Translations under genes and position numbers: made by a program
Notes under the pieces: generated by a model
What the model was told of the DNA's origin: nothing
Seen by the model: only the letters and a program-made list of their open reading frames with translations
Database searches by the model: none
Part shown: positions 36,489 through 43,782 of the stretch, in pieces
Position numbering within the stretch: position 1 is the stretch's first letter
How the letters are laid out: each line of letters opens with the position of its first letter
NCBI GenBank assembly: GCA_946222995.1
Contig: CAMIOS010000003.1
Location: forward strand, 94,643-158,642
Direction: 5' to 3'
Origin: an uncultured Enhydrobacter sp.
GTDB taxonomy: Bacteria; Pseudomonadota; Gammaproteobacteria; Pseudomonadales; Moraxellaceae
Length of the DNA stretch: 64,000 nucleotides

Positions 36489-36716
36489 TTAGGTTTCTTC
36501 GTTGAGCCAATCTTTTTTCCGCAGGTTTTGTTTGGTTTGTCGGCGTTGTTTTTTGCGGGCGATTTCGACATCGTCTTTTTCGTGCAGTCCGCCTTTTTGA
36601 AGTAGCGGATTTAACGCTAGGTAGTTGCGGGGTTTGATTGGCACATTGGATTGGCTAACAATCGGATTTTTTTCCAGTTGCTCGCCCAATTTGATTAATT
36701 GTTTTTGAGTTTTCAT
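36489..36716 (-). CDS. Small basic protein downstream of rtcB
   Basis: This 75-residue protein is strongly basic in its C-terminal half (RKKQRRQTKQNLRKKDW). Its middle reads NYLALNPLLQKGGLHEKDD. The NPLLxKGGxHxK plus K/R-rich tail reminds me of a class of short hypothetical proteobacterial proteins, but I cannot name the family. It starts 9 bases after the rtcB stop codon on the same strand, so the two are almost certainly cotranscribed. The charge suggests RNA or ribosome contact; that is inference. Confidence 0.6.
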   Translation of the reverse strand: MKTQKQLIKLGEQLEKNPIVSQSNVPIKPRNYLALNPLLQKGGLHEKDDVEIARKKQRRQTKQNLRKKDWLNEET

Positions 36717-36725
36717 TTTCCCCCC

Positions 36726-37931
36726 TTAACCCTTAATACACATCACTTGTTTAAGCGTATGCACGACCTCGACCAACTCCGACTGATTCGCCATCACCAC
36801 ATCAATATCCTTATACGCCTGCGGAATCTCATCCATCACGCCTTTATCTTTACGACATTCCACGCCCGCCGTCTGTGCCTTTAGGTCATCCAAATTAAAA
36901 TGTCGAATCGCCTTGCCACGGCTCATACGTCGCCCTGCCCCATGCGAACACGAACACAGCGACTCGTTATTACCTTTGCCCTTGACGATATAGGATTTTG
37001 CCCCCATCGACCCAGGGATAATACCAAGCTCGCCCTCGAAAGCTGAAATCGCCCCTTTGCGGGTGACATACACATCCTCGCCGTAGTGGTGTTCTTGGCT
37101 GACATAATTATGATGGCAGTTTATCGCCTCTTTCGTTAGGGTAAAATGCGGTAACTCAAGCTTAAGCACATTGACAATCAATCGCATCATCTCACGGCGA
37201 TTCTCTAACGCATAATCTTGCCCCCATTGCACTGCCTCAAGATAATCGTCAAAGCTATTTGAGCCTTGGGCAAAATACGCCAAATCACGGTCAGGCACAG
37301 ACCCGAATCGGCTTTGCTGTTCCTTTTTGGCAAGGTTGATAAAATACTCGCCGATACAGTTGCCAATCCCACGACTGCCCGAATGCAGCATTACCCACAC
37401 ATCGTCATTTTCATCAATACATAACTCAATAAAATGATTGCCGCCGCCCAACGTACCGAGCTGTTTTGCCCACGTGCGGTCAAAATTGCGGAGCATTTTT
37501 AGCAAGCCTTTATGCTTGTCAGTGATTTTTTTTAGGCGTTTAGCAATCGGGTCAAGTGTGGTCATCTTCACGGTAATCGCTTGATGCTGGTTAAAGCCAA
37601 CTGGCACTTTTGCCTCAATTGCCGAGCGGATTTTGGCAAGATTATCGGGCAGTTGCGACGCTTTGAGCGACAAGCGAACCGCATTCATACCACAGCCAAT
37701 ATCCACACCCACCGCCGCAGGGATAATCGCATCTTTGGTCGGAATCACACTTCCCACCGTCGCCCCTTTGCCAACATGCACATCGGGCATCACCGCAATA
37801 TGCGAAAGCACAAACTCAAGCTGGGCAAGGTTTCTAAGCTGGCGAATGGCATCGTCTTCGATATCATTGGTGAAAATCTTAACGGGTACACCATGCTTGG
37901 CGGATTTATTTAACACTAATTGAACACTCAT
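36726..37931 (-). CDS. rtcB: RNA-splicing ligase RtcB
   Basis: RtcB is a Mn2+/GTP-dependent ligase that joins RNA 2',3'-cyclic phosphate and 5'-OH ends in RNA repair. The 401-residue length matches bacterial RtcB. Motifs include VGVDIGCGMNAVR with the metal cysteine, GTLGGGNHFIEL, HSGSRGIGN and CSHGAGRRMSRGKA, in which the histidine accepts GMP. The partners rtcA and the sigma-54 activator rtcR are not nearby, and I saw no clear sigma-54 promoter. It is followed by a small basic gene and preceded by a REP-like repeat. Confidence 0.94.
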   Translation of the reverse strand: MSVQLVLNKSAKHGVPVKIFTNDIEDDAIRQLRNLAQLEFVLSHIAVMPDVHVGKGATVGSVIPTKDAIIPAAVGVDIGCGMNAVRLSLKASQLPDNLAKIRSAIEAKVPVGFNQHQAITVKMTTLDPIAKRLKKITDKHKGLLKMLRNFDRTWAKQLGTLGGGNHFIELCIDENDDVWVMLHSGSRGIGNCIGEYFINLAKKEQQSRFGSVPDRDLAYFAQGSNSFDDYLEAVQWGQDYALENRREMMRLIVNVLKLELPHFTLTKEAINCHHNYVSQEHHYGEDVYVTRKGAISAFEGELGIIPGSMGAKSYIVKGKGNNESLCSCSHGAGRRMSRGKAIRHFNLDDLKAQTAGVECRKDKGVMDEIPQAYKDIDVVMANQSELVEVVHTLKQVMCIKG

Positions 37932-37965
37932 CTGTTTTTCTCTTTTGTACGTTAAAAGGTTATAT

Positions 37966-38062
37966 GGTAGGGTGGGTTAGCCTGTCTTTTTTGGCGTAAC
38001 CCACCATTGCGAAAATTAAATCTTTTCATCGGTGGGTTACGCTATCGCTAACCCACCCTACC
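37966..38062. repeat. REP-like nested inverted repeat upstream of rtcB
   Basis: GGTAGGGTGGGTTAGC (37966-37981) and its exact complement (38047-38062) frame a second inverted pair, GCGTAACCCACC (37994-38005) and GGTGGGTTACGC (38031-38042). Each half can also fold alone, for example GGTGGGTTA / TAACCCACC with an 8-base loop. This GTGGGTTAC-type element is GC-rich against AT-rich surroundings and resembles widespread bacterial palindromic repeats. Confidence 0.75.
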
Positions 38063-38787
38063 GACATTTTTGATATTGTTATTATGACCGTAAGCAATAT
38101 GCTTCGATATCTGAAAATAAAAACTTGCCGATACTTTCCCAAATTTTGGCAATAAAATGCCGACCAAAAAATGGTTAAATTTTTTGGAAAAATCTTGGCA
38201 AAAAAACTCATTTTTGATTAGAAAATTTAAACAATAAAATACTTACCAATCTGAATTTTAGACTGGAAAAAATGACTGAATTTTAGAGAATTAAAATTAT
38301 TTTCGTAGGAGCATAGTATATACGCCCCTAGAGACATCATTTTTTATTAGAAAGGAAAATATGCAGAATTTTAGACAATAAAAAACCCAAAACACTCCCC
38401 AATCTGTCATAAACTCAATTCCAAGGCAGTTATTTCTAAAAATAAACCTTAAAAATCAGTCGTTTACGTTAATGGGTTTGCTTTGGGTTTGACAGATTAA
38501 ATTTTAAAATAATAAATTTAATTAGTTAAAACGGACAGCAGACACATTAACGACTTTGTTTAAAATTTTTACGTTGTGGTTTAGTACGGACATAGTGTGT
38601 CTCCTTTTATCCCCTTTGCTGGGGTGGCGGTTTTGGCGATGGTACTAACATCATGTTGCCAAAACGGAATTAAAAGTGATTGGCTAATTTTAAAAAATTT
38701 AATTATTTAATAAAACTTAGCATTTGATGGGCGTAATATTAATCCAAAAATTTGCCGATTGCAAGTGAATATTTTAAAATTTTGACA
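38063..38787. other. AT-rich region with possible micro-ORFs and RNA structure on the minus strand
   Basis: No ordinary gene was found. The minus strand has an AAAGGAG ribosome site before a 23-codon frame (38522-38593), preceded by a 15-codon frame (38607-38654) and a CCCC/GGGG hairpin. Two crossed inverted pairs lie at about 38381-38500. GAATTTTAGA occurs three times (38253, 38278, 38366). See findings. Confidence 0.35.
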
Positions 38788-38789
38788 AA

Positions 38790-38823
38790 CAAAAAACCAG
38801 TATCTCTCGACACTGGTTTTTAT
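38790..38823 (-). terminator. Terminator of the BON-LysM gene
   Basis: AAAAACCAGT / ACTGGTTTTT hairpin 20 bases beyond the stop codon, with T-runs on both strands. Confidence 0.85.
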
Positions 38824-38842
38824 TTGATTAAGATTTAATAAA

Positions 38843-39358
38843 TTAAGCAGGAATACGCAGCATTTGACCAACATAGATTTTGTCTGGGTCAGACAATAAT
38901 GGACGGTTGGCTTCAAAAATTTTGTTGTAATCATTGGCATTGCCATACATTTCTTTAGCAATTTTTGATAGCGTGTCGCCTGATTTTACGGTGTACATGC
39001 GTGATTCTGGCTCTGGTGTGTCAACACTGATATTATCTTCGACCTGTGCCACGTGTTGTACGTTGCCCGCTGCCAAAATCGCTTTTTCACGATCCGCTTG
39101 GGTCGGTGCAGAACCGTTAATTGTTACGGTATCTGTATCACCGTTGTAGTTAACACTTAGATTGTTGATGGTGGCATTTTGTTGGATTCGTTGAATCAAT
39201 AAGTTAGCAATTTCTTGAGCAGATGGCTCGGCAGGCGCAACTGGGGCTGCTGTGGGTGCAGCAGTAGGGGTAGAAGCTGGTTGTGACGCAGGGGCAGCAT
39301 CTTTGTTGCGGTGAAAAATTTTGTCGCCAATGTCTTTGGCAAAGCTAAATAGTCCCAT
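38843..39358 (-). CDS. BON-LysM protein, Kbp/YgaU-like
   Basis: The start at 39358 (MGLFSFAKDIGDKIFHR) is chosen because it matches the Kbp/YgaU N-terminus and has AAAGGA 7-8 bases upstream; an ATG 7 codons earlier does not. The 171-residue protein has an A/P/T-rich linker, a BON domain (about 60-115) and a C-terminal LysM domain (YTVKSGDTLSKIAKEMYGNANDYNKI...). In E. coli Kbp is a cytosolic K+-binding protein with the same layout but without the A/P linker. The linker of about 30 residues makes this copy longer (149 in E. coli). No signal peptide is seen. Confidence 0.88.
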   Translation of the reverse strand: MGLFSFAKDIGDKIFHRNKDAAPASQPASTPTAAPTAAPVAPAEPSAQEIANLLIQRIQQNATINNLSVNYNGDTDTVTINGSAPTQADREKAILAAGNVQHVAQVEDNISVDTPEPESRMYTVKSGDTLSKIAKEMYGNANDYNKIFEANRPLLSDPDKIYVGQMLRIPA

Positions 39359-39621
39359 AGAATCGTCCTTTTTTAGCATTTATAAGGTTAGATATTATAA
39401 ATGTTTAATCAAATAAATTTGGCAAATCAAAAGGCTTATTTAGGATTTTGATTTACCCCTCAAATGCTGATGAAAACTAATTGGTTTTAAACCGCGTTTA
39501 GCCTCTTCTCAACGTTCATTAGATTAGCAAAGTTTTATTATGCCTGTTATTAAATTTTAGTTAAAGTATGTTACTAACACAGGTAGCTTATTGAATTGAC
39601 ACCATAAAGTATATATTTAAA

Positions 39622-39792
39622 TCATGGTTTTTTTGTGCCACTGCCTAACACTATTAGCAAACACATCTGAATGGTAAAGTCACTGCCTGCTTTATCGTGG
39701 CGAGTATAGTGCATCACAGTTGTGAGCATGGCTATTAAAGTAAGCGAGGCACAAAAATGCTCTAACGCATTATAAGCGTTGATTAGGTAAAC
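39622..39792 (-). pseudogene. Remnant of a major facilitator (MFS) transporter
   Basis: A minus-strand frame from just after TAG (39793-39795) to TGA at 39622 reads NALEHFCASLTLIAMLTTVM, then HYTRHDKAGSDFTIQMCLLIVLGSG. In MFS transporters related to AmpG and siderophore exporters this region reads A.E.F..G....AL.T.MM.....AGTDYTLQ.....LGSG. There is no ribosome site, and the upstream and downstream thirds of a transporter are missing. It is therefore a decayed fragment of about 55 codons. It lies between ruvC and the Kbp-like gene in an otherwise empty stretch. Confidence 0.6.
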
Positions 39793-39814
39793 CTATTATT
39801 CATCCAATTGCTTT

Positions 39815-40414
39815 TTATTTCAGACCACCAAAATCCGCTTCACTGAGCCGCCAACGTCCTTTTTTCTTACTGCGACCACTGCTGTTTGATGACAACAAAT
39901 TTTGCCCGCCGAGCAATTTGGTCAACGTCTGGCTATGATACGCATGGCAAATCGCACACGCTAGTCCATCCGCCGCATCGGCTTGCGGATGAATCTCTAG
40001 GCTTAACAGCCGCATGACCATCGCTTGGATTTGTTCTTTATCTGCTGCTCCGTAGCCACACACCGCTTGTTTGATCTGCCTAGCAGTGTATTCTTCTACT
40101 ATCAAATTTTTACCGACCAATGCCGCTATCGCTGCGCCTCTTGCCTGCCCAAGCTTTAATGCGGTATCCGGATTGCTCGCCATAAACACTTGCTCAATCG
40201 CCGCCGTCATCGGCTCATCAGTATATTTTTGGTAATGCTCAATGATGTTGCTGATGCCATTAAAAATACGTTTAAGCCGTTCGGGCATGGTTTCGCCTTG
40301 GCTATAGGCATGAATAGTACCCGCATCCAAAAACTCAAGCTTATCAGCAGTTAGGCGAATAATGCCATAGCCGGTTAAGCGTGATCCTGGGTCAATCCCA
40401 ATAAAAATACTCAT
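39815..40414 (-). CDS. ruvC: Holliday junction resolvase RuvC
   Basis: RuvC cuts Holliday junctions made by RecA and moved by RuvAB. The start at 40414 gives MSIFIGIDPGSRLTGYG, which aligns with the family start; an ATG six codons earlier (40432) is also open but has no ribosome site. The 199-residue protein has the catalytic acids D8 (GIDPGS), the glutamate in IEQVF, and the C-terminal pair in ADAADGLACAICH. The tail is basic and slightly longer than in E. coli (173). ruvA and ruvB are not adjacent; ruvB is at 52340. Confidence 0.95.
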   Translation of the reverse strand: MSIFIGIDPGSRLTGYGIIRLTADKLEFLDAGTIHAYSQGETMPERLKRIFNGISNIIEHYQKYTDEPMTAAIEQVFMASNPDTALKLGQARGAAIAALVGKNLIVEEYTARQIKQAVCGYGAADKEQIQAMVMRLLSLEIHPQADAADGLACAICHAYHSQTLTKLLGGQNLLSSNSSGRSKKKGRWRLSEADFGGLK

Positions 40415-40625
40415 ATAATTACTTATAATCATGTCAATGTATTAAAGGCTTGAATTATAACATTTTAATAAACCGATTATGGACTTAAAGACAACGACAA
40501 TAATAACAATTTCACTAACAAAGAGTGTCTAAAAACACCTAAAAATTGCCAAAATCGCTCTATATTTTAATGACCAAATCGCGTAATTTAGCGCCTAAAT
40601 AGTTAATTTATTAAAGGTATAAAAA

Positions 40626-41117
40626 ATGAATAAAACATTAATTACCCTATTGGCAGCAAGTCTGGCTTTGGCAGGTTGTGGTAGAAACAACCAAGCCCAA
40701 CAAAATTACCCCAATCAAGGTGGACAACCTAACCCAAACTACCAACAATATCCCAATGACCCTAACTATCAACAAAATGGTTACCAGCAAAATGGCTATC
40801 AACAAAACGGTTATCCTCAAAATGGTTATCCCCAACCTTACCCACAACAAAATAACACCGGAAATGTGGTAGCTGGCGTAGCAGCGGGTGCAGCGGCAGG
40901 TGCGTTAGCAACCCATGCCTATAATAAATACAAAAACAACCAAGCACGAACCCAGCCCCCAATGCCACAACCAACGACTAACAGCGGTTATACTCGCTCA
41001 AATCCTAACGTAGCTACGGCTAGGGCATCTAATCAACGCTTAAACCAAACCCGCTATACCAATCAAAAATTTACACCAACGAACCAACGCCCCAGTTATG
41101 TTAGAAAAAGACGCTAA
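40626..41117 (+). CDS. Lipoprotein with Q/N/Y/P-rich repeats
   Basis: The 163-residue product has a lipoprotein signal (SLALAGC, cysteine at 18). The mature part has a Q/N/P/Y-rich region with repeated NGYQQ/NGYPQ units (about 55-75), a glycine-zipper-like hydrophobic patch (NVVAGVAAGAAAGALATHAY), and a basic C-terminus ending in VRKRR. Glycine-zipper patches often insert in or near membranes. No family is certain. It stands alone between ruvC (divergent) and fxsA. Confidence 0.7.
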   Translation: MNKTLITLLAASLALAGCGRNNQAQQNYPNQGGQPNPNYQQYPNDPNYQQNGYQQNGYQQNGYPQNGYPQPYPQQNNTGNVVAGVAAGAAAGALATHAYNKYKNNQARTQPPMPQPTTNSGYTRSNPNVATARASNQRLNQTRYTNQKFTPTNQRPSYVRKRR

Positions 41118-41267
41118 GCAGCAAGCGTTTTTGTCTATCAGTTATCGAATACTTAACGTCAAAATAGAAAATTTTTGCAAAATGCATAAATTTAATTTGA
41201 TTAATCTATAGTTGCCCCCATTATGCCAATAATTAATGTCTTAACTTTCTGCTAGGAAATAATTTTT

Positions 41268-41891
41268 ATGGGAAACATTGTCGGCATTGCGATTGTGTGG
41301 TTAATTATTGAGATGCTTGTGTGGTATTTGATTGCCCAATTTGTCAGTGGTTGGTGGGTGTTTGGTTGGTTTGTACTAGCGGCAATTATCGGTATCACAC
41401 TGATTAAAAAAGGCATTGCCACCCTCAAACCTGCTGCAGGACAAGCCCAAGCTGCAATGCTAAATCCAGCATTGCGTCCCAATGAAAATAGCATCATCCG
41501 GGCAGCAGCGATGGCGATTGCGGGGATATTGTTGTTATTGCCTGGGATTTTAAGTGATATCGTGGCGTTGGTGGTGTTATTGCCGGCGGTACAAAATAAA
41601 TTTAAAAACTTTGCCACCGACTACGCTAAGAAAAACCCTGAAAAAATCATGCAAATGGTGGCAAGCAAAATGGGCGGTATTGACCCCTCACAAATGGCAG
41701 GCATGGGCGGGCTAGGCGGTATGATGGGTGGACAAAATCCGTTTGGCACGAACAATCCGTTTGGCAATAGCCATCCATTTGGGACAGCCAACCCGATGCA
41801 AAAACCTAAATTTGGTACCACGGTTGATGGACAAGCCAAGACGATCAATCCAAAATCCAAAAAAATTACGTATTCTGCCAATGATGAATAA
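41268..41891 (+). CDS. fxsA: FxsA family membrane protein
   Basis: FxsA is a small inner-membrane protein; in E. coli its overproduction stops F exclusion of phage T7. The 207-residue protein has hydrophobic segments at about 3-20, 24-45 and 80-105. The conserved order includes EMLVWYLIAQFVSGWWVF, then PGILSDIVALVVLLP. The C-terminal ~65 residues are M/G/N/P-rich (MAGMGGLGGMMGGQNPFG) and repeat NPFG units. A terminator follows. It is longer than E. coli FxsA because of this tail. Confidence 0.85.
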   Translation: MGNIVGIAIVWLIIEMLVWYLIAQFVSGWWVFGWFVLAAIIGITLIKKGIATLKPAAGQAQAAMLNPALRPNENSIIRAAAMAIAGILLLLPGILSDIVALVVLLPAVQNKFKNFATDYAKKNPEKIMQMVASKMGGIDPSQMAGMGGLGGMMGGQNPFGTNNPFGNSHPFGTANPMQKPKFGTTVDGQAKTINPKSKKITYSANDE

Positions 41892-41927
41892 GTCTCAATT
41901 GATAAAATTAAGAGACACGTAAAATTA

Positions 41928-41955
41928 TAAGACACGTATTGCGTGTCTTTTTTTA
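41928..41955 (+). terminator. Terminator of fxsA
   Basis: AAGACACG / CGTGTCTT hairpin with a T-run, about 40 bases after the stop codon. Confidence 0.85.
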
Positions 41956-42160
41956 TGTTTTACTTTTGGGTGGTAATCGTTTGTTGTAGTGATTTTGCGG
42001 ATAATTATTTTTTACCGTCAAGCTGATTTACCTTTGCAAATTGCATGGCGATATGCTTTACTTTATCTGAAAATTTATTTGCTTATTAAAATGAAATAAT
42101 CTGTTTCAATTTAGCGTTGGATTCAAATAAATCAGTTGGTTAAGCATAAGGAGCTCATGA

Positions 42161-42943
42161 ATGACCAATAAAGTATATGACTGTGCGCAAGCGGCATTAG
42201 CCGATGTGGTAAAAGATGGACAAACCATTGCGGTGGGCGGTTTTGGGCTATGCGGTATTCCAGAAGCCTTGATTGCCTCGTTACGAGATAGTGGCGTCAA
42301 GGATTTGACCTGTATCAGCAACAATGCTGGAGTCGATGGGTTTGGACTAGGCTTATTGTTAGAAACGCGTCAAATCAAAAAAATGATTGCCTCCTATGTG
42401 GGCGAAAATAAAGAATTTGAACGTCAGTTTTTATCCGGCGAGCTTGAGGTCGAACTCACCCCACAAGGCACGCTTGCAGAAAAACTCCGAGCCGGTGGTG
42501 CGGGTATTCCTGCGTTTTATACCGCAACGGGCGTGGGCACCCAAATCGCCGATGGCAAAGAAGAGCGCGAATTTGGCGGTCGTACTTATATCTTAGAAAC
42601 CTCTTTGGTCGCTGATGTGGCTTTGGTAAAAGCCCAAAAAGCAGATAAAGCGGGCAATTTGGTCTTTAACAAAACCGCTCGCAACTTTAACCCCGATTGT
42701 GCCACCGCAGGCAAAGTCTGTATTGTGGAAGTTGAAGAATTGGTTGAGACAGGCGAGATTGACCCTGATCAAATTCACTTACCGGGGATTTATGTGCACC
42801 GCATTGTGGTGAATAAAACGCCTGAAAAACGCATCGAAAAAGTGACTGTTAAAGAAGAGCTAAGTAAAGAAGACTTAAGCAAAGAAAGCCACAATAAAGA
42901 AAGCCACAATAAAGAAAGCCACAATAAAGAAAATCATGCATAA
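42161..42943 (+). CDS. scoA: Succinyl-CoA:3-ketoacid CoA-transferase, subunit A
   Basis: Subunit A works with subunit B (next gene) to move CoA from succinyl-CoA to acetoacetate or another 3-oxoacid. The 260-residue protein has the CoA-transferase family I start (GGFGLCGIPEALIASL), NNAGVDGFGLG, and the YVGENKEFERQFLSGELEVELTPQG region. AAGGAG lies 7 bases before the ATG. The last ~30 residues are K/E/S/N/H-rich and made of repeated KESHN units (see the repeat feature); the core would normally end near KTPEKRIEKVTV. The stop codon overlaps the AAGGAGG ribosome site of scoB, which indicates coupled translation. AtoD/CtfA with another acid is an alternative. Confidence 0.92.
   Translation: MTNKVYDCAQAALADVVKDGQTIAVGGFGLCGIPEALIASLRDSGVKDLTCISNNAGVDGFGLGLLLETRQIKKMIASYVGENKEFERQFLSGELEVELTPQGTLAEKLRAGGAGIPAFYTATGVGTQIADGKEEREFGGRTYILETSLVADVALVKAQKADKAGNLVFNKTARNFNPDCATAGKVCIVEVEELVETGEIDPDQIHLPGIYVHRIVVNKTPEKRIEKVTVKEELSKEDLSKESHNKESHNKESHNKENHA
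42881..42940 (+). repeat. 15-base tandem repeat in the 3' end of scoA
   Basis: AAAGAAAGCCACAAT occurs three times exactly (42881-42925), followed by a fourth degenerate unit to 42940. It encodes KESHN repeats and keeps the reading frame. Confidence 0.9.
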
Positions 42944-42954
42944 GGAGGCAAACA

Positions 42955-43584
42955 ATGGCATGGACTCGTGAACAAATGGCTCAAAAAGCCGCCAGCGAAT
43001 TACAAGACGGTTACTATGTCAATTTGGGCATTGGTTTGCCAACGTTGGTCGCAAACTACATTCCCCAAGACGTGAATGTATGGCTCCAATCTGAAAATGG
43101 CCTGTTGGGTATCGGGGAATTTCCAACCGCGGATAAAGTTGATCCTGACCTTATTAATGCCGGTAAACAAACGGTGACCACTGCCACAGGGGCAAGCTTT
43201 TTTTCAAGCTCACAATCATTTGCCATGATTCGCGGTGGTAAGGTCAATCTAGCCATTCTAGGGGCAATGGAAGCCTCTGAACAAGGCGATTTGGCAAACT
43301 GGATGATCCCTGGCAAAATGGTCAAGGGCATGGGCGGGGCGATGGACTTGGTCGCAGGTGTCCAGCGGGTGATTGTGCTTATGGAACACACCAACAAACA
43401 TGGTGAGCCAAAAGTACTGGCAGCATGTAGCTTGCCATTGACAGGCAAAAAAGTCGTGAATCGTATCATCAGCGATTTGGCGATTATGGATGTAACGGCT
43501 GATGGGCTAAAGCTGGTTGAGCTTGCCGATGGTGTGACCTTCGACGAATTACAAAGCAAAACGCCTGTCACGATTCATCAGTAA
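42955..43584 (+). CDS. scoB: Succinyl-CoA:3-ketoacid CoA-transferase, subunit B
   Basis: The 209-residue beta subunit carries the catalytic glutamate at E47 (SENGLLG), which forms the glutamyl-CoA intermediate. NLGIGLPTLVANYI, GGKVNLAILGAMEASEQGDLANWMIPGKMVKGMGGAMDLV and the C-terminal VTFDELQSKT are all typical. It begins 11 bases after the scoA stop with a strong AAGGAGG site. A terminator follows about 25 bases after the stop. Confidence 0.94.
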   Translation: MAWTREQMAQKAASELQDGYYVNLGIGLPTLVANYIPQDVNVWLQSENGLLGIGEFPTADKVDPDLINAGKQTVTTATGASFFSSSQSFAMIRGGKVNLAILGAMEASEQGDLANWMIPGKMVKGMGGAMDLVAGVQRVIVLMEHTNKHGEPKVLAACSLPLTGKKVVNRIISDLAIMDVTADGLKLVELADGVTFDELQSKTPVTIHQ

Positions 43585-43606
43585 GCCATCGCTAAAAAAA
43601 TGGTAA

Positions 43607-43637
43607 TAAAGGATAGCAGAAGCTGTCCTTTTTTTGT
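43607..43637 (+). terminator. Terminator of scoAB
   Basis: AAAGGATAGC / GCTGTCCTTT stem (one T-G pair), AGAA loop and T7 tail. Confidence 0.85.
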
Positions 43638-43782
43638 TTACCAGCCCTCTATTCATAAAATCTCAAAAAGTTTACAAAATCTCAAAAAGTCGCACCAACT
43701 GGCGGTTTTATACGATAAAAGCCCGAACAAGGCGGATTTTTTAGGGTAAAATAACCCAATTTTATCAAGCAATTACCCCCTT

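Noticed and set aside
42881..42940. CRISPR-like repeat array
   Set aside because: The 15-base units are directly joined with no spacers and lie in frame within scoA.
43056..43571. A 171-codon open frame on the minus strand
   Set aside because: It is antisense to scoB, whose catalytic motif and ribosome site are clear.
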